NCBI GenBank assembly: GCA_934373235.1
Contig: CAKROW010000034.1
Span: 1-27,898, forward strand
From: an uncultured Blautia sp.
GTDB taxonomy: Bacteria > Bacillota > Clostridia > Lachnospirales > Lachnospiraceae
Direction: 5' to 3'
DNA length: 27,898 bases
Positions within the stretch are counted from its first letter, which is position 1, and each line of letters begins with the position of its first letter. A program made the translations under genes and the position numbers. The notes under the pieces are model-generated. The model was not told where the DNA came from. It saw nothing but the letters and a program-made list of their open reading frames with translations, and did not search any database. Of the stretch, positions 1-6,691 are shown piece after piece.

Positions 1-945
1 CGCTGCGGAGAAAGCGGCCTGATGCTTCCGAAGGTGTCTCTTGGCTTATGGCATAATTTCGGAGATACATCTGATTATGAAAATATGAAACAGCTTTGTT
101 TCACGGCATTTGACAATGGCATCACACAGTTTGACCTTGCCAATAACTATGGCCCTGCTTACGGAAGTGCGGAGCGGAACTTCGGCAAGATCCTGAAAGA
201 AGAGCTGATGCCTTACCGCGATGAGCTGATCATCACAACAAAGGCCGGCTACGATATGTGGGAGGGGCCTTACGGAAACTGGGGCAGCCGTAAATACCTT
301 CTGGCAAGCCTTGACCAGAGCCTGAAGCGCATGGGACTGGAATATGTGGATATTTTTTATCATCACAGAATGGACCCGGAAACTCCCCTTGAAGAAACTA
401 TGGGTGCTTTGGCAACAGCAGTTCAGCAGGGAAAGGCTCTTTATGTGGGACTTTCCAATTACGATGGCAAAACCCTGAGCCAGGCAGCGGCTATCCTGAA
501 GGAGCTGAGATGCCCCTTTGTGATCAACCAGAACCGGTACTCGATTTTTGACAGGACTGTAGAGAATAACGGTCTGAAAAAAACTGCCGGAATCCTGAAA
601 AAAGGTCTGATCACATTCAGTCCTCTGGCGCAGGGACAGCTTACAGACCGTTATCTGAATGGAATCCCGGAGGACAGCCGCATCCGCAGAGATGGAAGAT
701 TCCTCAAGGAAAATATTCTTACGCCTGAGCGCCTGGATCAGATCCGCAGGCTTAATGACCTGGCAGCACAGCGTGGTGAGAAGCTTGCTGACATGGCACT
801 GGGCTGGCTGCTCCGGCATGAGGAAGTTACCAGTGTTCTCATTGGAGCCTCCAAACCTCAGCAGATCCTGGACAACGTAAAAGCGATCCACTGCGCACCT
901 TTTACCACAGAAGAACTGCGTCTGATCGATGAGATCTCCGGATAA
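1..945 (+). CDS. Aldo/keto reductase, YghZ (L-glyceraldehyde 3-phosphate reductase) type, 5'-truncated by the window
   Basis: NADPH-dependent aldo/keto reductase, probably cytosolic. The first ATG is at 22, but the frame is open to base 1 and reads RCGESGL before that Met. This matches the YCGKSGL stretch known to precede the LSLGLWHNFG motif in YghZ, so the true start lies upstream and this is a partial gene. Numbering from the Met at 22, the catalytic tetrad is visible: Asp38 and Tyr43 (FDLANNYG), Lys74 (TTKAGY) and His115 (IFYHHR). The late SVLIGAS motif is the NADP-phosphate-binding segment. Family membership is clear from these motifs along the whole length. The physiological substrate cannot be read from sequence: YghZ reduces glyceraldehyde 3-phosphate and methylglyoxal, but many paralogues differ. 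It ends 45 bases before the thi promoter and is not obviously linked to it in function. Confidence 0.93.
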   Translation, partial: RCGESGLMLPKVSLGLWHNFGDTSDYENMKQLCFTAFDNGITQFDLANNYGPAYGSAERNFGKILKEELMPYRDELIITTKAGYDMWEGPYGNWGSRKYLLASLDQSLKRMGLEYVDIFYHHRMDPETPLEETMGALATAVQQGKALYVGLSNYDGKTLSQAAAILKELRCPFVINQNRYSIFDRTVENNGLKKTAGILKKGLITFSPLAQGQLTDRYLNGIPEDSRIRRDGRFLKENILTPERLDQIRRLNDLAAQRGEKLADMALGWLLRHEEVTSVLIGASKPQQILDNVKAIHCAPFTTEELRLIDEISG

Positions 946-990
946 TAAGATCAGGGGAAAAAGGAGCAGTGATCCTGAAGTCCTGGCAGT

Positions 991-1019
991 TTGACAACTG
1001 TGCAATGGTGTGCTATATT
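991..1019 (+). promoter_or_regulatory. Sigma-A promoter of the thiW-thiM-thiE unit
   Basis: A consensus -35 TTGACA (991-996) and a -10 TATATT (1014-1019) are separated by 17 bases. The predicted transcript start is near 1026, about 36 bases before the TPP aptamer, as expected for a riboswitch-controlled message. Confidence 0.8.
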
Positions 1020-1061
1020 TTGTACGAAGCGGAATGTGATATCCGCTATATTGGGAAAAGA

Positions 1062-1144
1062 GCCAACGGGAGCTTGTGTGACAGGCTGAGAGGAAGATAG
1101 ATCTTCGACCGTACCTGATTTGGGTAATGCCAACGGAGGGATTG
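1062..1144 (+). promoter_or_regulatory. TPP riboswitch aptamer (THI box)
   Basis: Matches the TPP aptamer core. P3 is GCTTG/CAGGC (1072-1076 with 1082-1086), followed by the pyrimidine-binding TGAGA (1087-1091). An optional P3a hairpin is GAAGAT/ATCTTC (1093-1098, 1101-1106), then ACCG closes P2 against CGG (1067-1069). The conserved P4-P5 segment ACCTGATTTGGGTAATGCCA (1113-1132) binds the pyrophosphate. It lies directly before thiazole-salvage genes, so TPP should switch off transcription through the terminator that follows. Confidence 0.96.
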
Positions 1145-1149
1145 TATAT

Positions 1150-1194
1150 AAGAGCGTGTCTCCGTGAGTTATGCCATGGGATACGCTCTTTTCT
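1150..1194 (+). terminator. Rho-independent terminator of the TPP riboswitch
   Basis: AAGAGCGTGTC (1150-1160) pairs with GATACGCTCTT (1180-1190) over 11 base pairs, one of them a G-U wobble, and TTTTCT follows. It starts six bases after the aptamer and is the likely expression platform. Confidence 0.88.
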
Positions 1195-1266
1195 GATGCT
1201 GAAATGCATGAAGAGCTTCTGTGATGAGCGGACAGGAAGGGGAGCGCCTTAATGTCTGGCAGAAGG

Positions 1267-1300
1267 ATGATTTTCCGGAAATCATATCCGGAAAGATCAT
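1267..1300 (+). other. Long leader hairpin between the two thiamine-related elements
   Basis: ATGATTTTCCGGA (1267-1279) pairs with TCCGGAAA and ATCAT (1287-1294, 1296-1300), giving 13 pairs with one bulged G. No T-tract follows, so it is not a simple terminator. An alternative fold (ATGATTT with AAATCAT around CCGG) competes with it. Confidence 0.55.
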
Positions 1301-1307
1301 ACAGCGA

Positions 1308-1358
1308 TGGGAATCCGTGTTTTCGGAGTGAGAGGAAGTAAGAGAACTTCGACCGCCA
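1308..1358 (+). promoter_or_regulatory. Second, partial TPP-aptamer-like element
   Basis: Aligns with the 5' half of the intact aptamer: GGGA, GTGT, then TGAGAGGAAG and CTTCGACCG are shared in the same order and at nearly the same spacing. The stems are kept with different bases: P3 TCCG/CGGA (1314-1317, 1324-1327) and P3a GAAGT/ACTTC (1335-1339, 1346-1350). The P2 analogue would be TGG with CCG. The P4-P5 motif (ACCTGAT..GGGTAATGCCA) is absent. A GAGCAG/CTGCTC hairpin (1367-1387) and the thiW ribosome site (GGAGGG, 1398-1403) follow. It could be a decayed duplicate or a working sensor of another thiamine precursor. Confidence 0.5.
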
Positions 1359-1410
1359 AAATCTATGAGCAGGGGTTAAAACTGCTCTATATTTCAGGGA
1401 GGGAAACACA

Positions 1411-1965
1411 ATGGAAAAACAAAGGATGAACACACTTCGTATGGTATTTCTTGCAATGATGGTTGCAATCGGTGTTGTAATTTCGCCGATACTGAGGATT
1501 GAGGGAATGTGCCCGACGGCGCATCTTGTCAATATCGTATGCTCGGTACTGATGGGCCCCTGGTATTCACTTCTCTGTGCAACTATGATCGGCGTGATCC
1601 GTATGATGTTTATGGGAATTCCGCCACTTGCACTGACCGGTGCAGTATTCGGCGCATTTCTTTCAGGTGTGTTCTACAGACTTTCCAAAGGAAAGATCAT
1701 CTGTGCGGTGATCGGTGAGATCTTTGGAACAGGTATCATCGGATCAATGGTATCTTATCCGGTGATGGCATTCCTGATGGGAAGAGGCGGATTGACAGCG
1801 TTCTATTATACGCCGATGTTCCTTGCAGCAACCACAATGGGAGGATGCGTTGCCTATATTTTCCTGAAGGCACTGAGCAAAGCAGGCCTTCTGGTAAAAT
1901 TCCAGGCAGCTTTAGGTTCAAAAACATATGAGACAAAAACTTTTAAAACTGCGAAAGCAAATTAA
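1411..1965 (+). CDS. thiW: ThiW, thiazole (HET) transporter, ECF-type S component
   Basis: Predicted integral membrane substrate-binding subunit for uptake of the thiamine precursor 4-methyl-5-hydroxyethylthiazole; ThiW proteins are thought to work with a shared ECF energising module encoded elsewhere. At 184 residues it has the usual length and about five to six hydrophobic segments. Characteristic features are the early SPILRIEGMCPTAH segment, the MGPWYSLLCA helix start, the MFMGIPPLALTG loop and a GTGIIGSMVSYPVM helix. The start is supported by GGAGGG seven bases upstream of the ATG. It is the first gene after the TPP riboswitch and overlaps thiM by 38 bases, so the two are probably translationally coupled. 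The polar tail after about residue 165 is poorly conserved-looking, partly because it is constrained by the overlap. Confidence 0.93.
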   Translation: MEKQRMNTLRMVFLAMMVAIGVVISPILRIEGMCPTAHLVNIVCSVLMGPWYSLLCATMIGVIRMMFMGIPPLALTGAVFGAFLSGVFYRLSKGKIICAVIGEIFGTGIIGSMVSYPVMAFLMGRGGLTAFYYTPMFLAATTMGGCVAYIFLKALSKAGLLVKFQAALGSKTYETKTFKTAKAN

Positions 1966-2815
1966 GGATGATAAACCCCTGATCCACTGTATCACCAATC
2001 CGATTTCCATTCATGACTGTGCCAATGTGATCCTGGCAGTTGGCGCCAGACCCATCATGGCAGAGCACCCGGCAGAGGTGGCAGATATCACTGCTTCTGC
2101 AGGGGCACTGATGCTGAATCTTGGAAATATCACAGATGCCAGGATCGAATCCATGAAGCGTTCCATGAGAAGAGCTGTGGAGAATGACATTCCGGTTCTT
2201 CTTGATCTGGTAGGCGTTGCCTGCAGTGGCCTTCGCCTGGATCTGGCCAGGGAGCTTATGAGTATTGGCCATCCGGCAGTGCTGAAGGGAAATATGTCAG
2301 AACTGCTGGCAGTTTCGGGACTGCCGTCCCATGCAATAGGAATTGACGCAGGTATGCAGGATGCACTTACATCAGAAAATATAGATGTGATCAGTGATGT
2401 GCTGAAGGCTTTTTCCAGAAGTAACCAGTCCGTGGTGATGGCTACAGGAAAGTGTGATTTTGTGACAGATGGAAAACAGGTGATCCTGGTGGAAAACGGG
2501 ACCGGGGCATTGTCAGGAATTACGGGAACCGGCTGTATGGTGGGAGCATTGACGGCTGCATTTCTGCCAGCAGGTGAGCCGGTTTCAGATAAGTGTGGAG
2601 CAGTTTGCGGAAAGAACGTCAAAACTGTTGATACCCGGCTGGAAGATCATCTGGCAGCAGCGATCCTTGGAACCGGGCTTATGGGGATCGCCGGTGAGGA
2701 AGCAGAAAAGATTTCCCGCGGACCTGGCAGCTTCCAGGTGAATCTGCTGGATGAGATTTACGGGATCACAGATGAGCAGTTACTGAAAAAACTGAAAATA
2801 AAGAGTTATATGTAA
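1928..2815 (+). CDS. thiM: Hydroxyethylthiazole kinase ThiM
   Basis: Cytosolic ribokinase-fold enzyme that phosphorylates hydroxyethylthiazole with ATP to the thiazole phosphate used by ThiE. The diagnostic parts are the N-terminal PLIHCITNPISIHDCAN, the substrate and ATP-site segment GARPIMAEHPAE, and GITGTGCMVGA with the catalytic Cys at residue 203. At 295 residues it is somewhat longer than the usual 265-275. The extra length sits around residues 215-235, a cysteine-containing segment before the late LAAAILGTGLMGIAGE helix. The start overlaps the end of thiW by 38 bases and has only a weak AGG 11 bases upstream, consistent with coupling to thiW translation. It is controlled by the upstream TPP riboswitch. 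Confidence 0.95.
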   Translation: MRQKLLKLRKQIKDDKPLIHCITNPISIHDCANVILAVGARPIMAEHPAEVADITASAGALMLNLGNITDARIESMKRSMRRAVENDIPVLLDLVGVACSGLRLDLARELMSIGHPAVLKGNMSELLAVSGLPSHAIGIDAGMQDALTSENIDVISDVLKAFSRSNQSVVMATGKCDFVTDGKQVILVENGTGALSGITGTGCMVGALTAAFLPAGEPVSDKCGAVCGKNVKTVDTRLEDHLAAAILGTGLMGIAGEEAEKISRGPGSFQVNLLDEIYGITDEQLLKKLKIKSYM

Positions 2816-2935
2816 ACATGTAGTGAAATGTAATCCCCGCTTACTGCCTTTTGACCGGGATATCTGTCGGGAATCGTCAGTCCGGCTCAGAATGACAACG
2901 GGGAGCAGAGAAGTATATAAAAGAGAGGATTCAAC

Positions 2936-3577
2936 ATGGACAGAAAAGATTTAGATACAACGCTGTATCTGGTAACAGACAGCACTTATCACACAGAGGA
3001 GTCACTGCTCCATACTGTGGAGGAGGCCTGCAAAGGTGGTGTGACACTGGTTCAGCTCCGTGAAAAAAACACAGGTGGAAAAGATTATCTGGACAAAGCG
3101 ATCAAAGTGAAAGCTATTACAGATAAATATCAGATTCCGCTGATCATTGATGACCGTGTGGATGTTGCGCTTGCCTGCGATGCTGCAGGAGTTCATGTTG
3201 GTTCCACGGATCTTCCGGTGGCAGTAGCCAGAAAGCTTATGGGACCGGACAAGATCGTAGGTGCCACAGCCAAGACTGTTGAGGCTGCGAAGAAAGCATA
3301 TGAGGACGGCGCTGATTATCTTGGAGTAGGAGCTATCTATCCTACAACCACCAAGGTTGTGACCATCCTTACCAAGGTATCTACCCTGAAAGAAATCTGT
3401 AAGGCAGTTCCCATTCCGGCAGTAGCCATCGGTGGATTAAATGCCGGAAATATGGATGTGCTGGAGGGTGCCGGTATGAGCGGAATGGCAGTGGTATCTG
3501 CCATCATGAAAGCTGAGGATCCTCAGAAAAACGCCCGGGAACTGCGGGAAAAGATTGAAAAGCTGATGGGAAAGTAA
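2936..3577 (+). CDS. thiE: Thiamine-phosphate synthase ThiE
   Basis: Cytosolic TIM-barrel enzyme joining HMP-PP and thiazole phosphate to thiamine monophosphate, the step following ThiM. The motifs come in family order: TLVQLREK, LIIDDRVDVALACDAAGVHV, GVGAIYPTTTK (pyrophosphate-binding loop) and PAVAIGG. Its 213 residues are normal for the family. The start has GAGAGGA six bases upstream. The 120-base gap after thiM contains no second TPP box; CCCCG (2835-2839) and CGGGG (2899-2903) could pair over a distance. It should be co-transcribed with thiW and thiM. No thiD or thiC is present, so HMP-PP must come from genes elsewhere. The stop codon lies two bases from the stop of the convergent Lrp gene. 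Confidence 0.96.
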   Translation: MDRKDLDTTLYLVTDSTYHTEESLLHTVEEACKGGVTLVQLREKNTGGKDYLDKAIKVKAITDKYQIPLIIDDRVDVALACDAAGVHVGSTDLPVAVARKLMGPDKIVGATAKTVEAAKKAYEDGADYLGVGAIYPTTTKVVTILTKVSTLKEICKAVPIPAVAIGGLNAGNMDVLEGAGMSGMAVVSAIMKAEDPQKNARELREKIEKLMGK

Positions 3578-3579
3578 TC

Positions 3580-4026
3580 CTATCCCACAGGCAGATCCCG
3601 GTGTTCCACGCTGGTGGAAAATACGATCAGAGTTTTTGTGCGGCCGAACTGCTGAAGCTCGTTGATAAAGTGATCCAGCTCTATAGTGGAGCGGAAGCCT
3701 ACCTCGATGAGCATGGCATAATCGCCGGTGACACAGTTACATTCGATCACATTGGGGATGGCCTGGATAAAAGGGTAAAATACTTTTTTCTGAGAGGGCT
3801 CCACCTCCAGATTGATAAATGCCTTAATATGATAACCGAGAAGCATGGGATCCACCTGGGCGTGATAGCCGGTGATGATCCCGCTTTTTTCAAGATGCTC
3901 GATCCTTGCGGAGACAGCGGGAGAGGAAAGAAAAACCTCTTTTGCAATGTCTTTCACAGGGATTCGGGCATTTTTTTGAAGCATTTTTATGATCTTGCGG
4001 TCGATATTGTCAAGCTTATGTTCCAT
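3580..4026 (-). CDS. Lrp/AsnC family transcriptional regulator
   Basis: DNA-binding regulator of the feast/famine family, usually responding to amino acids. Residues 1-60 form the winged helix-turn-helix (DNIDRKIIKMLQKNARIPVKDIAKEVFLSSPAVSARIEHLEKSGII, given here as the family signature region), and residues 65-145 form the RAM ligand-binding domain with the CNCVTGDYAMLIEV strand. The length of 148 residues is typical. AAAGGA lies about 11 bases before the ATG. It is the second gene of a minus-strand unit after the four-cysteine small protein, 56 bases apart, and both probably use the promoter at 4338-4366. It converges on thiE with a two-base gap and no terminator between them. Its targets are unknown; aspA, divergent across 4280-4585, is a plausible one. 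Confidence 0.92.
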   Translation of the reverse strand: MEHKLDNIDRKIIKMLQKNARIPVKDIAKEVFLSSPAVSARIEHLEKSGIITGYHAQVDPMLLGYHIKAFINLEVEPSQKKVFYPFIQAIPNVIECNCVTGDYAMLIEVGFRSTIELDHFINELQQFGRTKTLIVFSTSVEHRDLPVG

Positions 4027-4082
4027 ATGAGGTGAAGTCCTTTCGAGATTGGTTCCGGATCAGAGCGTGTTTGAAAAAGGTT

Positions 4083-4268
4083 TCAGAAAAGCATCTCATC
4101 AAAATAAGGACAAAGATCCGGTGCATTGTCATCGATGCCTTTTTCGCCTTCGCAGGTCACATGGCGGACCTTGCGGCAGTAGGTGTCGCAGTGCCAGCGC
4201 GTGAGCGGTTTTCCATCCGGAGAAACCGGAGTTTTTTCCTGGGTGGATACATTATTTTTGTCAGTCAT
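4083..4268 (-). CDS. Small conserved-looking four-cysteine protein of unknown function
   Basis: I do not recognise this 61-residue protein. The start chosen is the ATG at 4268 (MTDKNN), because AAGGAGAT sits seven bases before it. A possible ATG at 4277 lies inside that ribosome site and is rejected. The C-terminal half holds four cysteines: WHCDTYC, HVTC and DLCPYF. The spacing could bind a metal such as zinc, but this is inference. There is no signal peptide or membrane segment, so it is probably cytosolic. It has its own strong promoter and is followed 56 bases later by the Lrp/AsnC gene, so they are likely co-transcribed. Confidence 0.72.
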   Translation of the reverse strand: MTDKNNVSTQEKTPVSPDGKPLTRWHCDTYCRKVRHVTCEGEKGIDDNAPDLCPYFDEMLF

Positions 4269-4337
4269 AAATAACATCTCCTTTTCTGGAAATCTACGTA
4301 TCTGTCTGCTATGGCAGAATATCTGCTGTTTACAGAA

Positions 4338-4366
4338 AGTATAGCACCGGTAATTTACATGGTCAA
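4338..4366 (-). promoter_or_regulatory. Promoter of the small-protein/Lrp unit
   Basis: Read on the minus strand, TTGACC (4366-4361) and TATACT (4343-4338) are separated by 17 bases. The predicted start near 4331 leaves an untranslated leader of about 63 bases before the ATG at 4268. Confidence 0.75.
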
Positions 4367-4441
4367 TGTAGTGCTTAATAAAATAAAGTATTATCTGAGT
4401 TTTATTTATTTAATTAAACAAGAATGTGCGAAATTTGCGGA

Positions 4442-4495
4442 TTATCACAGAAACTGATTAAAACTATTTACAACACCAAAATAAAGTGATAAATT
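4442..4495 (+). promoter_or_regulatory. Probable aspA promoter with flanking inverted repeat
   Basis: TTTACA (4467-4472) and TAAATT (4490-4495) are 17 bases apart and form a moderate promoter. TTATCAC (4442-4448) and GTGATAA (4486-4492) are exact inverted copies; the second overlaps the -10 box, as an operator might. The whole 4280-4585 stretch is very AT-rich and otherwise holds only the divergent promoter and the aspA leader. Confidence 0.5.
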
Positions 4496-4585
4496 CTCAG
4501 GCATCAGAAAAAGAACAGCTGCTGATAAATAAAAATGACATGACATCAAGTGCACAGGATCAGAAGAAAGAAGAGGGATGACAAA

Positions 4586-6016
4586 ATGACAACAGAAACA
4601 AGACTGGAAGCAGATTCAATTGGAACTATGGAAGTGCCTGCAGAGGCTTATTACGGAGTTCAGGCTTTGAGAGCAAAACAGAATTTCCCGATCACAGGTA
4701 CAAAGCTTCATCCGGTATTTATCAGGAACCTGGCACAGGTTAAAAAGGCAGCAGCGATCACCAACAATAATGCAGGACTTCTTCCGGAGGATAAGACAGA
4801 TGCCATTATCAAAGCCTGTGATGAAGTGATCGCAGGAAAGTGGGCAGAGGAATTTATTGTGGATGTCATTCAGGGTGGTGCCGGTACCAGCGCAAATATG
4901 AACATGAATGAGGTGATCGCAAACAGAGCCGGTGAGATCCTCGGATGTCCGAAGGGCAGTTACAAACTGGTTCATCCAAACGATCATGTAAACATGGCTC
5001 AGTCCACCAATGATGTAATTCCCACAGCCGGTAAGCTGACTGTGCTGGATCTTCTTGCACCGCTGGAAAAAACACTTTTAAGACTGGAAAAAGAGCTTTC
5101 AAAGAAAGCGGCAGAGTTTGACGATGTGATCACTATGGGACGTACACAGCTTCAGGATGCGGTTCCGATCCGTCTTGGCCAGGTGTTCCATGGTTATGCG
5201 TCTATGGTTGCCAGAGACCGGAAACGTATCGAAAAAGCTCATAAGGAAATGTATACGGTAAACCTTGGTGGAACTGCGGTAGGAACTGCCATCAATGTTT
5301 CTGATTCGTATTTTTATAAGATCGTGCCGAACCTGGAGCGTCTTACCGGCTATCCGTTAAAACAGGCAGAAGACCTGTTTGATGCAACAGAAAACCTGGA
5401 CGGTTTTGTTGCCGTATCCGGTGTGGTGAAGACCTGTGCGGTGGATCTTTCCAAGATGTGCAACGACCTTCGCCTGATGTCTTCCGGTCCGAAAACCGGT
5501 TTTGGTGAGATCAACCTTCCGGCGAAACAGAATGGCTCTTCCATCATGCCGGGTAAGGTTAATCCGGTGATTCCGGAGGTGGTAAGCCAGGTTGCATTCC
5601 ATATCGTGGGACATGACACCACAATCACCATGGCAGCAGAAGCAGGACAGCTTGAGCTGAATGCTTTTGAGCCGGTTGTGTTCTGTAACCTTTTTGAGTC
5701 CATTACGACGCTGGAAAAAGCAGTGGATACATTGATCGTAAACTGTATCACAGGAATCACCGCAAACCGCAAACATTGCAGGGATCTGATGGAAAGCAGT
5801 GCAGGGATCGCAACCGCACTTTGCCCGCACATTGGCTACAAAGCATCTGCAACAATTGCCAAGACAGCAGTAAAGACCGGAAAATCTGTCCGTGAGCTTG
5901 TTCTTGAGCAGGGACTTATGACTGAGAAAGAACTGGAAGAGGTCCTTGATCCGTATCTGATGACAGAAGTCGGAGAAGAGCGGAAAGAGGATGAAGCGAG
6001 AAAGAAAGCCTGCTGA
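4586..6016 (+). CDS. aspA: Aspartate ammonia-lyase (aspartase)
   Basis: Catalyses reversible deamination of L-aspartate to fumarate and ammonia in the cytosol. It belongs to the aspartase/fumarase superfamily, with the three conserved regions in order: GGAGTSANMNMNEV plus DHVNMAQSTND, MGRTQLQDAVP, and the flexible SS loop GSSIMPGKVNPV starting at residue 317, with the catalytic Ser at 318-319. DAVP rather than the DATP common in fumarase C, and the C-terminal SVRELVLEQGLMTEKEL, favour aspartase. The start at 4586 gives 476 residues and has AAGAGGG eight bases upstream; an earlier in-frame ATG at 4550 lacks a ribosome site. The C-terminal 20 residues are charged and end in Cys. It is a single-gene unit with its own promoter and terminator. 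Confidence 0.93.
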   Translation: MTTETRLEADSIGTMEVPAEAYYGVQALRAKQNFPITGTKLHPVFIRNLAQVKKAAAITNNNAGLLPEDKTDAIIKACDEVIAGKWAEEFIVDVIQGGAGTSANMNMNEVIANRAGEILGCPKGSYKLVHPNDHVNMAQSTNDVIPTAGKLTVLDLLAPLEKTLLRLEKELSKKAAEFDDVITMGRTQLQDAVPIRLGQVFHGYASMVARDRKRIEKAHKEMYTVNLGGTAVGTAINVSDSYFYKIVPNLERLTGYPLKQAEDLFDATENLDGFVAVSGVVKTCAVDLSKMCNDLRLMSSGPKTGFGEINLPAKQNGSSIMPGKVNPVIPEVVSQVAFHIVGHDTTITMAAEAGQLELNAFEPVVFCNLFESITTLEKAVDTLIVNCITGITANRKHCRDLMESSAGIATALCPHIGYKASATIAKTAVKTGKSVRELVLEQGLMTEKELEEVLDPYLMTEVGEERKEDEARKKAC

Positions 6017-6080
6017 GATCCGCCTTATAGTGTGAGGGAAAATGAGCAGCAGATAAGAATGTAATATTGACAGAAGAGAA

Positions 6081-6114
6081 AAAGGAGGCTTGCCACAGAG
6101 CAGGCCTCCTTTTA
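6081..6114 (+). terminator. Terminator of aspA
   Basis: AAAGGAGGC (6081-6089) pairs with GCCTCCTTT (6104-6112), and the T-run overlaps the 3' arm. It lies 65 bases after the aspA stop. Confidence 0.85.
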
Positions 6115-6217
6115 TAATGGAAGAAAAAACCTGTGGAATTATAAACTAATAAGATCATTTTAAAAGAAGAAGGAAAATATAAATTTGAGAATGGATGTCT
6201 ATTAAGGAAGTGAAAAA

Positions 6218-6691
6218 ATGCAATTATACCACGCAAGTAAACAAATAGTACAATATCCGGAAATAAGAAAAGCAAGATATACGAAAGATTTCTCCTGGGG
6301 ATTTTACTGTACGAATAATTTTTCTCAGGCAGTGCGTTGGGCGAACCGTGGACTTGGCGAACCAGTTATTAATTATTTTGAATATACACCTAACGAAAAA
6401 TTGAAAATATTAAAGTTTCCAGAAATATCAGATGAATGGTTAGATTTTATTGCATTGTGCAGAAGTGGGAAAACTCATGCATATGATATTGTAGAGGGAC
6501 CGATGGCAAATGACACGGTGTGGAATTATGTGAATGATTTTTTGACGGGAAGAATCAGTCGGAAACAGTTCTGGGTGCTTGCGGAGTTTAAACATCCGAC
6601 CTATCAGATCAGTTTTCATACACTATCTGCATTGGATTGTTTGTCTTTTGTAAAGAGTGAGGTAGTATATGACAGAAAAAGAGAGAAATGA
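6218..6691 (+). CDS. DUF3990-family protein with ADP-ribosyltransferase-like motifs; candidate toxin
   Basis: This 157-residue protein shows the DUF3990 pattern: YHAS at residues 4-7, KDFSWGFYCT, then QAVRWA, a central EWLDFI, the YDIVEGPMAND stretch, and a C-terminal YQISFHT followed by AL..LSFV. A His in the first strand, a Tyr in GFY and a Gln/Glu near the last strand is the arrangement of H-Y-E type ADP-ribosyltransferases. I therefore infer an NAD-dependent transferase fold, with Gln in the usual Glu place; activity is not proven. No signal peptide is seen, so it should act inside the cell. AAGGAAGTG lies five bases before the ATG. The gene is clearly more AT-rich than aspA or rpoB, suggesting acquisition. 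It overlaps the next gene by 23 bases, as in toxin-antitoxin pairs. Confidence 0.8.
   Translation: MQLYHASKQIVQYPEIRKARYTKDFSWGFYCTNNFSQAVRWANRGLGEPVINYFEYTPNEKLKILKFPEISDEWLDFIALCRSGKTHAYDIVEGPMANDTVWNYVNDFLTGRISRKQFWVLAEFKHPTYQISFHTLSALDCLSFVKSEVVYDRKREK

Noticed and set aside
46..1209. Long minus-strand open frame opposite the aldo/keto reductase and TPP riboswitch
   Set aside because: It runs antisense to a clear enzyme gene and through a riboswitch, has low-complexity-looking composition and no ribosome site; it is a shadow frame.
1239..1314. Possible third TPP-like element (GGGGAGCGCC, GGCAGA, ACAGCGATGGGAA)
   Set aside because: The words resemble pieces of the aptamer, but the TGAGA and P4-P5 motifs are missing and the fold does not close; chance is more likely.
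2816..2935. A separate riboswitch before thiE
   Set aside because: No THI-box core; only a long-range CCCCG/CGGGG pairing is possible, which is weak evidence.
6061..6217. A promoter for the DUF3990 cassette (TTGACA at 6067-6072)
   Set aside because: No -10 lies at a suitable distance and the aspA terminator sits just downstream of it; I could not place the cassette promoter with confidence.
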